The notes under the pieces are model-generated. The model was given only the letters and a program-made list of their open reading frames with translations, did not search any database and was not told the origin of the DNA. A DNA stretch of 64,000 bases from Weissella minor (lineage in GTDB: Bacteria; Bacillota; Bacilli; Lactobacillales; Lactobacillaceae): positions 46,084 through 110,083 of the forward strand of contig NZ_JQCD01000009.1 in NCBI RefSeq assembly GCF_001437425.1, given 5' to 3'. Below are positions 16,535 through 24,381 of the stretch, one piece after another. The position numbers and the translations under genes were made by a program. Numbering within the stretch: position 1 is the first letter of the stretch; each line of letters opens with the position of its first letter.

Positions 16535-16735
16535 ATGCGAAAATTGTTGCAAGTGTTAGCAGGATTAAGTTGGTTTGGGTTACTATGCTTTGCGGGTTGG
16601 CAGATCTATCAAGGGACCTTTGGGAATCAAATGCCCGTATTCGCCTATAATCGACCACAAGGACATTTGGGATGGGGCATCACCGGTGCAGGAATTTTAA
16701 CGTTAGCTGCAGTTGTTTGGCCTAAAGGCAAGTAA
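16535..16735 (+). CDS. Small two-span membrane protein (66 residues)
   Basis: Two hydrophobic helices (VLAGLSWFGLLCFAGWQIY and GWGITGAGILTLAAVVW) flank a short loop. The start is preceded by GGTGGGGAA. No family is recognised. It sits alone between the TagF-like gene and the L21 leader. Confidence 0.6.
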   Translation: MRKLLQVLAGLSWFGLLCFAGWQIYQGTFGNQMPVFAYNRPQGHLGWGITGAGILTLAAVVWPKGK

Positions 16736-16761
16736 ACTTAACAAAAAACAGTAAATTATAG

Positions 16762-16790
16762 TTGAAACAGAAGTGGGATTTATGTATAAT
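16762..16790 (+). promoter_or_regulatory. rplU-rpmA promoter
   Basis: TTGAAA (16762-16767) and TATAAT (16785-16790) are separated by 17 bases. Confidence 0.85.
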
Positions 16791-16797
16791 AATCATG

Positions 16798-16915
16798 TTG
16801 TGTTTGTGTGACCCACAAACTGCAACCATTCGTCGCCTGTACTAAGTGGGAAACCCGCGGGCACGGTGAGTCTAAGTTGTCGCTAGAAATAGCATTAATT
16901 TTTATAGGAGGTCTG
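16798..16915 (+). ncRNA. L21 leader (autoregulatory mRNA structure)
   Basis: The 5' UTR of about 120 bases begins with GTTTGTG/CACAAAC and then carries the segment CGTCGCCTGTACTAAGTGGG and GGGCACGGTGAGTC typical of the Firmicute ribosomal L21 leader. In this family the leader is thought to bind L21 and lower expression when the protein is in excess. It ends at the AGGAGG of rplU. Confidence 0.8.
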
Positions 16916-16922
16916 CAGACTC

Positions 16923-17225
16923 ATGGCAGCATATGCAATTATTGAGACTGGTGGTAAGCAATACAAGGTTGCCGCTGGTGATACAATTTATGTCGAAAAG
17001 CTAGACGCCGAAGCTGGCGAAAAGGTTACTTTTGACAAGATCGTCTTTGTTGACGATAAGTTTGGTACACCTTATGTTGAAGGTGCATCAGTAACTGGAA
17101 CTGTTGAGAAGCAAGGTAAGGAAAAGAAGGTTGTTACTTTCAAGTACAAGCCAAAGAAGCACTCACACTCAAAGCAAGGTCATCGCCAACCTTATACTAA
17201 GGTTGTCATTGACGCCATTGCCTAA
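16923..17225 (+). CDS. rplU: 50S ribosomal protein L21
   Basis: The 100-residue protein begins [18 protein letters not shown] and contains [20 protein letters not shown], both diagnostic of bacterial L21. AGGAGG precedes the ATG. It is first in an operon with rpmA, 27 bases apart, behind an L21 leader. In most Firmicutes the small protease gene prp (ysxB) lies between the two; here there is no room for it. Confidence 0.97.
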   Translation: MAAYAIIETGGKQYKVAAGDTIYVEKLDAEAGEKVTFDKIVFVDDKFGTPYVEGASVTGTVEKQGKEKKVVTFKYKPKKHSHSKQGHRQPYTKVVIDAIA

Positions 17226-17252
17226 GACATCGGAAAGAAGAGGATTTAAATC

Positions 17253-17564
17253 ATGGAATTGAATTTGAACAACTTGACGATGCTTGCTCACCACAAAGGT
17301 GGAGGTTCATCAGCCAATGGTCGTGACTCAGCTGGACGTCGTCTAGGTACGAAGCGTGCAGATGGTCAAGACATCAAGGCCGGATCAATCATTTACCGCC
17401 AACGTGGAACTCACATCTACCCAGGTGTAAACGTTGGTCGTGGAGGCGACGATACTTTGTTCGCCTTGACTGATGGTGTTGTAAAGTTCGGTCGTATGGG
17501 CCGTGACAAGCGCCAAGTTTCTGTTGTTTCTCGTGAAGAATACAACGAAATTATCGCTAAGTAA
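17253..17564 (+). CDS. rpmA: 50S ribosomal protein L27 with unusual N-terminal extension
   Basis: The conserved body starts [21 protein letters not shown]. Before it is an 11-residue extension [11 protein letters not shown]. In most Firmicutes L27 is made with an extension ending in QFF-like residues that Prp removes so that the free N-terminus can enter the peptidyl transferase centre. Here the extension exists, but the QFF-type site is replaced by TML and no prp gene lies next door. Processing by a distant or different protease is needed, or a later start is used. GAAGAGG lies 9 bases before the ATG. Confidence 0.95.
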   Translation: MELNLNNLTMLAHHKGGGSSANGRDSAGRRLGTKRADGQDIKAGSIIYRQRGTHIYPGVNVGRGGDDTLFALTDGVVKFGRMGRDKRQVSVVSREEYNEIIAK

Positions 17565-17576
17565 TTAAACTTAAAT

Positions 17577-17612
17577 AAAGACTTACCAATTAGTTTTGGT
17601 AAGTCTTTTTTT
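17577..17612 (+). terminator. rplU-rpmA terminator
   Basis: AAAGACTTACCAA pairs with TTGGTAAGTCTTT around a short loop, followed by a T-run. Confidence 0.92.
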
Positions 17613-17702
17613 GTTTAGTTATGCATAAAAAAACATTTGATGAATATGATAAAATAAAGTGTTTTAAATTATTTATAGACTAATACGGTGTGGGGAGAAT
17701 CA

Positions 17703-18626
17703 ATGAGTATTGTTGTTTTGTGTATGTTTGCAATTATTTCTGCAGCCTCACGTGGTGTTATTAGCGTGATTGATCGATATCAGATGGGTTATCGAAAAGA
17801 GTCAGCATTAACAGTAAATTTTTATAATAATTTACTGGCGGCGATTGTGGCAACCATTGTCTTATTGAGTATTAGCAGGCAAGCTGATTTTCGTTTTCTA
17901 ACAACGCTGTCAGGCTGGATGAATATTTTCTTATATGCCTTATTGGTACAAGGGGTAGCTTATGGTTATAGCTTTGTCTATAAGAGATTGACGGTTTTAG
18001 ATGCAGTCATTGTGAGTAAAAGCTCGGATGTGCTGATACCAGTTGCTTTATTTGTAACGACTGGTTATTTTAGTTGGTACCAATATTCATTTTCAATTTT
18101 ATCAACTTTACTAGTTTTTACTTTGGGTTATGTGTCGTTGAATTTGGCGAAACAAAGGAATCAATTGCAAGCACAGCTTAGCAATATGACAAAAGCTAGT
18201 TTAATCATTGTACCCATCATTGTTTTTCAGGCGTGTGTCTCACCCTTGTTAGTGACAGGTGTATCACACAGTATCTATACATTAATGGCGTTTACTTTAT
18301 TTACAATCTATATCAGATTGGGAATTAGTTTCGTCAGTCTTGTCCCCAAGTACTTGAAAGCATCAACGCATCGGACCCCGGCACAGATTTCAAAAAAGCA
18401 AGTTATTTTGATTTACGGTTCGCGTGCATTTTTGACAGTGCTAGCACAGGTAACGTTCACTTTAGCGACATCGTCAAGTGAATCTGGAATTGCTTGGATT
18501 TTCTTGAATATGACTTCTTTGTATAGTGTGGTCTTTAGCCATTTGATTTTAAAAGAAGAGCTGTATAAGTCTGAATTTATTATCCTGGTTGTCGTAACAC
18601 TGCTAGCAATTATTGGATCACTATAA
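17703..18626 (+). CDS. DMT-superfamily permease (EamA-like)
   Basis: This 307-residue integral membrane protein has about ten hydrophobic helices in two halves, as in drug/metabolite transporters. The second half ends with the typical FLNMTSLYSVVFSHLILKEELYKSEFIILVVV-like segment. The start MSIVVLCMF follows GGGGAGA; an in-frame ATG 15 bases earlier overlaps that site. The substrate cannot be predicted. It is monocistronic between two terminators. Confidence 0.78.
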   Translation: MSIVVLCMFAIISAASRGVISVIDRYQMGYRKESALTVNFYNNLLAAIVATIVLLSISRQADFRFLTTLSGWMNIFLYALLVQGVAYGYSFVYKRLTVLDAVIVSKSSDVLIPVALFVTTGYFSWYQYSFSILSTLLVFTLGYVSLNLAKQRNQLQAQLSNMTKASLIIVPIIVFQACVSPLLVTGVSHSIYTLMAFTLFTIYIRLGISFVSLVPKYLKASTHRTPAQISKKQVILIYGSRAFLTVLAQVTFTLATSSSESGIAWIFLNMTSLYSVVFSHLILKEELYKSEFIILVVVTLLAIIGSL

Positions 18627-18655
18627 AGCAGGCCATTTCGGTTTGCTTTTTTATT
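18627..18655 (+). terminator. Terminator of the DMT permease
   Basis: AAAGCAGGC pairs with GTTTGCTTT around a 7-base loop, followed by TTT. Confidence 0.7.
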
Positions 18656-18743
18656 TGGTACATTAACAATAAAATATACCTGTATTAATTCTCATTTGCG
18701 TTTAAAATAGAATTATAAGGTTACTGAATATTGGAGGATTATT

Positions 18744-19733
18744 ATGCGCTATGTATCGTATTTCGGAACGGATGTTGTCACAAATATCGCAATGGACTCT
18801 TGGTTATTAAGCAATTTGAAGGCTGATGAACCAATTTTTGCGCTTTGGCGTAATGATAATGCCATTATTATTGGACGTAATCAAAACACATATGCTGAAA
18901 TTAATCAGGATTTTGTTGATGAAAAAAATATTAATGTTGTGCGACGTGCAACTGGTGGTGGTGCCGTATATGACGATTTAGGGGTGTTATGCTTTAGTCT
19001 GTTTGTACCCGTGACATCAAAGACCGGGACAATTGATTTTGGCACCTTTATTAAGCCAGTTCTTAAAGCGTTACAGGATATGGGCATTCCAGCAGAGCTG
19101 ACAGGACGGAATGACTTACTCGTTGATGGTAAGAAAATATCAGGTAATGCGCAACGACTTGAGCATGGTTATGTCTTGCATCATGGAACATTGATGTACG
19201 ACGTGAATGTGGATACAATGACGCGTGCGTTACACGTTTCGGATGATAAATTCGTGTCAAAGGCCGCTAAGTCAGTGCGCAGTCGTGTGGGGATGATTCG
19301 TGATATTAAACCCGACTTATCATTTGAAGATTTATATGAAGGTTTGATGGATGAATTGACCAACCACGGGGCTGATGGTGAACTTATTTTGACCGATGAG
19401 CAGAAGCAAAGCATCCTGGACCTTCGGAATAATCAGTTTGCAAAGTGGGAATGGACGTATGGGGAATCACCAGCTTCTGATTTTCATAATCAAAAGCGCT
19501 TTTCTGGTGGCACATTAGGAATTTCCGTTAATCTCGAACATGGCTTAATTCAGGCAATTGATTTTACCGGTGATTTCCTGGGTCTCGAAGAATGGCGTGA
19601 TATTGCGGATGACTTTAAGGGGATTCCATTTAACAAGCATGCTGTATTAGCAGTGCTTGAGCAAAAAAATAATCAGTTACAATATTTTGGTACAATTACG
19701 AATGAAGAAATTGTGAGTTTGATTGAAGCGTAG
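18744..19733 (+). CDS. lplA: Lipoate-protein ligase A
   Basis: The 329-residue enzyme activates lipoate with ATP and attaches it to the lysine of lipoyl domains in 2-oxoacid dehydrogenases or GcvH. The catalytic domain has RRATGGGAVYDDLGVLCFS and the GRNDLLVDGKKISGNAQ segment with the adenylate-binding lysine. The accessory C-terminal domain begins near residue 250. GGAGG lies 8 bases before the ATG. It is monocistronic, and no dehydrogenase genes are in the window. Confidence 0.93.
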   Translation: MRYVSYFGTDVVTNIAMDSWLLSNLKADEPIFALWRNDNAIIIGRNQNTYAEINQDFVDEKNINVVRRATGGGAVYDDLGVLCFSLFVPVTSKTGTIDFGTFIKPVLKALQDMGIPAELTGRNDLLVDGKKISGNAQRLEHGYVLHHGTLMYDVNVDTMTRALHVSDDKFVSKAAKSVRSRVGMIRDIKPDLSFEDLYEGLMDELTNHGADGELILTDEQKQSILDLRNNQFAKWEWTYGESPASDFHNQKRFSGGTLGISVNLEHGLIQAIDFTGDFLGLEEWRDIADDFKGIPFNKHAVLAVLEQKNNQLQYFGTITNEEIVSLIEA

Positions 19734-19748
19734 TTAAATAAGTGATGT

Positions 19749-19777
19749 GAAGCGTCAGTTTCATATCGCTTTTTTTA
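19749..19777 (+). terminator. Weak terminator after lplA
   Basis: GAAGCG and CGCTTT enclose a 12-base loop and are followed by a T-run. The stem is short. Confidence 0.5.
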
Positions 19778-19904
19778 TGGGTTAATCGCATTCGTTGTAT
19801 TGAGCAAGAAGTTGTTATGTGTGCATGTAACAAATTAAGTGCTTGGCGTAATTCGTTTAAATTTGCTAAATTAAACCGTAAAGAAGACGAAGGGAAATTG
19901 AAAG

Positions 19905-20609
19905 ATGAGAATTGGAGAACGGTTAAGAGGGCTACGGGAAGCGCATGGATATTCACAAGAAGATTTGGCTCAGGTATTACATGTGACGCGTCAATCAATT
20001 TCACGCTGGGAGAATGAAAAAGCGGATCCGAGTTTAGCCATGTTAGCTAATATTGCAGAATTATATGATTTATCCTTAGAAGAATTATTTCAAGATAAGC
20101 AACAGGCAGTGATTCATGAAATTGACCGAAAGGTTCGCTGGGGACAGTGGAGCTTGCGCATTGGCTTGGGCTTACTTATTATCGGGGTACTTGTTGGTGG
20201 AACGTTACTGTATGGTCGAAAAAATCAAGTGGTCTTGATTGATCGTTTTAATCCATTTTTAAAAACAAAAATTGAATATGCCATTGCACCAACGCCAGAA
20301 GATTTAAAAAAAGTGAAAAAGCAGGCAGGAAAAACAAATTTAGATGTTGATTTATGGGTAACGTCGGATCCATTTGGTTCGGGAGAATGGATTAAAATGA
20401 CATTGTTCGAACCAGCTGATGAAGAAAATCATTATGTGATTGTGCGACATAAAGGGGCATATGTTTCAGGTGCACGTGTGATTAGCAAAAATGATATTCC
20501 TAAGCCAAATCAGGTTAACTTGGGGGATGCTTATGTGCCTTATGAACCTAAGGCAGAGGGGCCACGTGTAACTCTATTTGAAAATAATGGGCCATCATTT
20601 TCAAAATGA
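19905..20609 (+). CDS. Membrane-anchored XRE-family regulator
   Basis: Residues 1-65 are a Cro/CI helix-turn-helix (IGERLRGLREAHGYSQEDLAQVLHVTRQSISRWENE). A membrane segment follows near residues 82-105 (SLRIGLGLLIIGVLVGGTLLYG), and the last 130 residues form an unrecognised domain outside the membrane by topology. Such one-component proteins can sense a surface signal and act on DNA near the membrane. AAGGGAA precedes the ATG. No adjacent partner is evident. Confidence 0.78.
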   Translation: MRIGERLRGLREAHGYSQEDLAQVLHVTRQSISRWENEKADPSLAMLANIAELYDLSLEELFQDKQQAVIHEIDRKVRWGQWSLRIGLGLLIIGVLVGGTLLYGRKNQVVLIDRFNPFLKTKIEYAIAPTPEDLKKVKKQAGKTNLDVDLWVTSDPFGSGEWIKMTLFEPADEENHYVIVRHKGAYVSGARVISKNDIPKPNQVNLGDAYVPYEPKAEGPRVTLFENNGPSFSK

Positions 20610-20612
20610 TGT

Positions 20613-20660
20613 ATTAAAAAAGTCATCGCCACTTTAATTGGATAGTGGGGATGACTTTTT
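20613..20660. terminator. Bidirectional terminator
   Basis: AAAAAAGTCATC and GATGACTTTTT enclose a partly paired inner region (CCACT/AGTGG). It ends the XRE gene and the convergent hemolysin III gene. Confidence 0.8.
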
Positions 20661-20667
20661 ATGATGA

Positions 20668-21324
20668 TTAATTAAATAGCATACTGTAGATTGATGCATA
20701 CATGAGACCCGCACCAACAAGCACAAAAATGTGCCAGTAAACATGGTTTAAAGGTAATTTTGGAATCAGATAAAGTAAGGCACCGCAGGTATAAACAATA
20801 CCACCAGCTAATAGTAGGTTGAAGGCAACTGGCGTTAGAGCAGCATGCAACGCGGGGAAGGCGAGTAGGATTAACCAGCCCATAAATACGTAAATCAGAA
20901 CAGATACCCAGGGCCAACGACCAACGAAAAATAAATCATAGATAAATCCTAAAATTGTACATAGTAGAATCGTAAACCAAATGGGCCAACCAACTTTTGG
21001 ATCTAAAAATAACCAAGTATAGGGTGTGTAGCTTCCAAGAATGATGAGGTAGATACCTGAATGATCTAAGAATTGAAAAAATTTGCCAGCTTTTGTAAAA
21101 ATAAGAGAATGAAATAAAGTAGATGCTAACAAGAATAAAATCATTGAGCCAGCATAAATTGAAAGTGCTGTGAGCGTAAACGCTGAAAAATGTTGTTGGA
21201 TACTTTTCGTAATCAAGACAGTTGTACCAACAATTGCAGCGACAACACCGATACCATGGGTAACAGCGTTCAAGGTTTCATAGGTGATTAAGTAACGACG
21301 ATTTTCTTGAGTGAGACTGGGCAT
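20668..21324 (-). CDS. Hemolysin III family (PAQR-like) membrane protein
   Basis: This 218-residue seven-span protein has the family features: N-terminal ETLNAVTHGIGVVAA, the SxxxH motif in LLASTLFHSL, the segment FLDHSGIYLIILGSYTPY and C-terminal NHVYWHIFVLVGAG. Conserved Ser, Asp and His residues of this family bind zinc in PAQR relatives, which include hydrolases. The haemolysin name is historical. AAAGGAG lies 7 bases before the ATG. Confidence 0.9.
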   Translation of the reverse strand: MPSLTQENRRYLITYETLNAVTHGIGVVAAIVGTTVLITKSIQQHFSAFTLTALSIYAGSMILFLLASTLFHSLIFTKAGKFFQFLDHSGIYLIILGSYTPYTWLFLDPKVGWPIWFTILLCTILGFIYDLFFVGRWPWVSVLIYVFMGWLILLAFPALHAALTPVAFNLLLAGGIVYTCGALLYLIPKLPLNHVYWHIFVLVGAGLMYASIYSMLFN

Positions 21325-21370
21325 AGTGAACTCCTTTGATAGCGGATTTGTAGTTTGTTTAAATAATAGT

Positions 21371-21435
21371 AACGCCTATATCTAGTTTTGTAAACTAGAT
21401 TGTTGAATATTGGTAAACTGTATAGGCGTTTTTGT
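21371..21435. ncRNA. Structured inverted repeat, candidate small RNA
   Basis: AACGCCTATA (21371-21380) pairs with TATAGGCGTT (21421-21430), and CTAGTTT/AAACTAG forms a nested hairpin within. On the plus strand the outer stem is followed by TTTTT. The region lies between divergent and convergent gene ends with no coding role. It may be a short terminated RNA or part of the hemolysin III 5' UTR. Confidence 0.4.
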
Positions 21436-21439
21436 ACAC

Positions 21440-21471
21440 AAAAAAAGCCCGATGTGCATCGGGCTTAAGGT
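21440..21471 (-). terminator. Terminator of the marR-ABC operon
   Basis: AAGCCCGAT and ATCGGGCTT with a GTGC loop are followed on the minus strand by a run of seven T. Confidence 0.92.
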
Positions 21472-23235
21472 TTAAGATTTAAATTGAATTTTAACGTAGT
21501 CACGATAGAGTGGTAACTTATCCATTAGTTCTTGGTGCGTACCATTACCGCTAACTTGACCGTGATCAATGAAATAAATATTATCGGCATCAACAATTGT
21601 ACTTAGGCGATGGGCAATTGTTAAGGTTGTGCGTCCAGCCATTAAAACAGCTAAGGCTTTTTGAACCATTGCTTCAGATTCTGAATCTAAGCTAGCAGTG
21701 GCTTCGTCTAACATTAAGATCTTTGGATCGCGTAAGAAAGCACGGGCAATTGCTAAACGTTGTCGTTGACCACCACTTACTTTAACACCGCGTTCACCAA
21801 CTTGAGTATCGAGACCATCCGGCATCTCGCGCACAAATTGATCCGCATACGCTAGTTCAAGTACATGCCACAAGTCATCATCTGAATAAGCGTTATCATC
21901 TAGGCCATAAGTTAAATTGTGGCGAATGGTACCGGCCATAATGGCAGAATCTTGACTGACAAAGCCAATTTGCGAACGCCAATCTTGTAGATTAATATCA
22001 TTAATATTTTGACCATCAATACTGATTTGGCCATTAGTCGGCTCATAAAAACGTTCAATTAAGCTGAATATGGTTGACTTTCCACCACCAGAAGGACCAG
22101 CGAAGGCAACGACTGTGTTAGGCTTGGCTTCAATTGAGATGTCTTTCAAAATTGATTCACCAGTATCATATTCAAAATCAACATGTTGCATCGCAAGGGT
22201 CTTACCACTTACATCTAAAGTGTTAGAATTGTCGTCGAGCTGTTCTTCAGGTTCTTCTAATACCTCACGCACACGTTCAGTTGATCCAGCGGCCTTTGAC
22301 AAAGTTGTGAAGAAATTTGCCACGATGGCAATCGGGCTCATGATTTGGAATAGGTACATTAAAAATGACACCATTATTCCCATCGACATCGTTCCGTTCA
22401 TCACACGAACTGCTGCATAACTTAGTAAGCCAACAATGACAGCAAGCATCATTGAAGACATGATTGGGCCAACGATTGAATCATAAATAGCTTCTTTTAG
22501 TCCAATTTGGTAAAGGTTTTGAATATATGAACGACCATGCTTACTTTCATAAGGTTCAGCATCTGAAATTTTAACAAGGCGAATTTCGCTTAGCGTTTCA
22601 TCAGAGACACCACTAAATTTAGAAAGTGCATCCTGGCGTTGACGACCAACTTCGCCGGATTTTTTCATAATTGGTAACATGATGACCATGGTTAAGGGCA
22701 CTGTGATAAACATGATGGTTGTCATTTTCCAATCCATCAAAGCCATGATGACTAAAGCTCCAAAGAATTGAAGTAAAGCTGTAATCATCTTAGGGAATGC
22801 ATTGGCTAGTAGATCCTTGATTTGCGTCGTATCATTCACTAATCGAGAGGTCATCTCACCGGATTTGACGTCATCATAGTAACTAACATGTAAGCGAATG
22901 AGCTTGTTCCAGAGTGTTTCACGTAATTTTGCGACAACATCCTCGCCAAAAAAACTGAGAATAATACCAGACAATGAGCTAACAATGGCACTCGTGATAA
23001 AGAGGCCTAAAACTAAAATTAAGAATGTTTTATCAACACCATGATTCAGATTATTCACAACGGTTTGTGCCAATCTTGGAACTGCTAGTTGTGCGGCGCT
23101 GGCAATGATGCCGAGTCCAAGCCCTAGAGCAAGCTGCCAGTATTTGGGTTTTGTATTTTTAAGTAAGGTAAAGAAGGCTTTCAAATCAAACTTATGTTTT
23201 GTCTGTTGCCTTGCATTAGATGGTTGACGATCCAT
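21472..23235 (-). CDS. Multidrug ABC exporter, LmrA/BmrA-like
   Basis: This 587-residue half-transporter has six membrane helices (residues 30-320) fused to an ATPase. The ATPase carries Walker A GPSGGGKST, signature VSGGQRQRL and Walker B ILMLDEATASLD. It should act as a homodimer that expels amphiphilic drugs or flips lipids. It is preceded by a MarR-type regulator 22 bases upstream, in one operon behind symmetrical MarR-like operators. That gives a drug-inducible efflux unit. Confidence 0.92.
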   Translation of the reverse strand: MDRQPSNARQQTKHKFDLKAFFTLLKNTKPKYWQLALGLGLGIIASAAQLAVPRLAQTVVNNLNHGVDKTFLILVLGLFITSAIVSSLSGIILSFFGEDVVAKLRETLWNKLIRLHVSYYDDVKSGEMTSRLVNDTTQIKDLLANAFPKMITALLQFFGALVIMALMDWKMTTIMFITVPLTMVIMLPIMKKSGEVGRQRQDALSKFSGVSDETLSEIRLVKISDAEPYESKHGRSYIQNLYQIGLKEAIYDSIVGPIMSSMMLAVIVGLLSYAAVRVMNGTMSMGIMVSFLMYLFQIMSPIAIVANFFTTLSKAAGSTERVREVLEEPEEQLDDNSNTLDVSGKTLAMQHVDFEYDTGESILKDISIEAKPNTVVAFAGPSGGGKSTIFSLIERFYEPTNGQISIDGQNINDINLQDWRSQIGFVSQDSAIMAGTIRHNLTYGLDDNAYSDDDLWHVLELAYADQFVREMPDGLDTQVGERGVKVSGGQRQRLAIARAFLRDPKILMLDEATASLDSESEAMVQKALAVLMAGRTTLTIAHRLSTIVDADNIYFIDHGQVSGNGTHQELMDKLPLYRDYVKIQFKS

Positions 23236-23257
23236 TTTTTGACTTCCTTTTTTTAAA

Positions 23258-23788
23258 TTAGCGGTCCCAAGGGCCGTTCCAATTTTGTTTATGCATATTG
23301 TGCCAATCGTGATTCATTTGATGTTGCATGTCCGACCAATTGATAGCTTCTTGAGTATCAACGAGCTTATTTAATAACGCATCCAGTTGATGTTTCTCTT
23401 CATCGGAAAGGCCATTAAATAGTTTGGCAGCGATGTTATCTGATACTTGCTCTAAACTATCAAATTGCGCCTGGCCACTTTCACTAATTTGAACTAATGA
23501 AGAGCGCTTATCTTGTTCATTTGGTATGCGATTGACAAATTGATGGTGTTCCAAATGTTTGACCATTATGCTTACAGAGCTGGGTTTAATATCCAATTTG
23601 ATTGAAATGTCAGTATTAGACAAGCCTTCTGGATATTCGCGCAACAATTGAAGTAAACGTAATTGACCACGGCCAGCATCTTGACTACCGCGTTCAAGGA
23701 ATTGGCTTTGGCGATGAATGGATGCATCAAATTGACGATTTTGAAATAGCTTACCAAATGTTTCAAGTAAATCTTTGTTAATGGTCAT
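23258..23788 (-). CDS. MarR-family regulator of the efflux gene
   Basis: The 176-residue protein has a winged helix (LRLLQLLREYPEGLSNTDISIKLDIKPSSVSIMVKHLEHHQFV) and the MarR wing EQDKRSSLVQISESG. It ends with an unusual Gln/His/Trp-rich tail. AGGAGG precedes the ATG. It is the first gene of the operon with the LmrA-like exporter. The -35 of its promoter lies between the arms of a perfect 12-bp inverted repeat, so it is probably self-repressing. Confidence 0.9.
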   Translation of the reverse strand: MTINKDLLETFGKLFQNRQFDASIHRQSQFLERGSQDAGRGQLRLLQLLREYPEGLSNTDISIKLDIKPSSVSIMVKHLEHHQFVNRIPNEQDKRSSLVQISESGQAQFDSLEQVSDNIAAKLFNGLSDEEKHQLDALLNKLVDTQEAINWSDMQHQMNHDWHNMHKQNWNGPWDR

Positions 23789-23816
23789 GAATGAGTTCCT
23801 CCTGTGCTTGATTTAT

Positions 23817-23909
23817 TTTAGTTAGTTTTAAAGTGGATTAGCTAACTAAATTAAGCACAAAACATATCTTAGTTTTTTAGTTAGTTTTTGTCAACAGAAA
23901 ACTAACTAA
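23817..23909 (-). promoter_or_regulatory. marR promoter with two TTAGTTAG-type dyads
   Basis: TTAGTTAGTTTT (23877-23888) and AAAACTAACTAA (23898-23909) are perfect inverted arms. Between and beside them lie TTGACA (minus strand, 23889-23894) and TAAGAT (23866-23871) with a 17-base spacer. A second dyad, TTTAGTTAG (23817-23825) and CTAACTAAA (23842-23850), lies downstream of the start point. Confidence 0.75.
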
Positions 23910-23983
23910 TTATTTTAGAAAATGAAAATGAAACTGCGGAATGATGGTAAAATTAAAGCATAATACATTAGAGGAGTTGGGAT

Positions 23984-24343
23984 ATGGTATATTTATGGAT
24001 CCATTTAATTACATGGGTGGTATTACTAGTGGTTGCGAGTTTAGCAATTTTTGTTAGTGATGATAAGATCAGCAAAATCAGTATGATGGTTGCACGTTTG
24101 GGGTATATTTTCGCAATTGTTTCCGGTGCGATGCTCTTTAGCTATGCCTATCAGGAAAATGCTATGCAAACGATTATCAAGGTTGTGTTGGGAATTGGTT
24201 TAATTGGCTTAATTGAGGTCGCATTTGCAAAGAAGAAGCGGCATGAGCTGAATGTTGGGTTTGCGTTCGTTGTGATTGTGGCAATTATTTTAGTTGGCTT
24301 GTTTGGAATTCATCTGGCAGGCGGCTACCCATTTGTCCACTAA
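23984..24343 (+). CDS. DUF1516 (YisL-like) membrane protein
   Basis: The 119-residue protein has four hydrophobic helices and the family features of an N-terminal His-Thr/Trp segment (WIHLITWVVLLVV) and MMVARLGYIFAIVSGAMLF. The function of the family is unknown. GAGGAGTTGGG lies before the ATG. It is divergent from marR and may share that control region. Confidence 0.82.
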   Translation: MVYLWIHLITWVVLLVVASLAIFVSDDKISKISMMVARLGYIFAIVSGAMLFSYAYQENAMQTIIKVVLGIGLIGLIEVAFAKKKRHELNVGFAFVVIVAIILVGLFGIHLAGGYPFVH

Positions 24344-24344
24344 G

Positions 24345-24381
24345 AAAAAAAAGAGCTTCCATTTACGGAAGCTCTTTTTTA
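24345..24381. terminator. Bidirectional terminator
   Basis: AAAAAAAAGAGCTTCC pairs with GGAAGCTCTTTTTT around ATTTAC. It ends DUF1516 and the convergent reductase gene, whose stop codon overlaps it. Confidence 0.92.
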
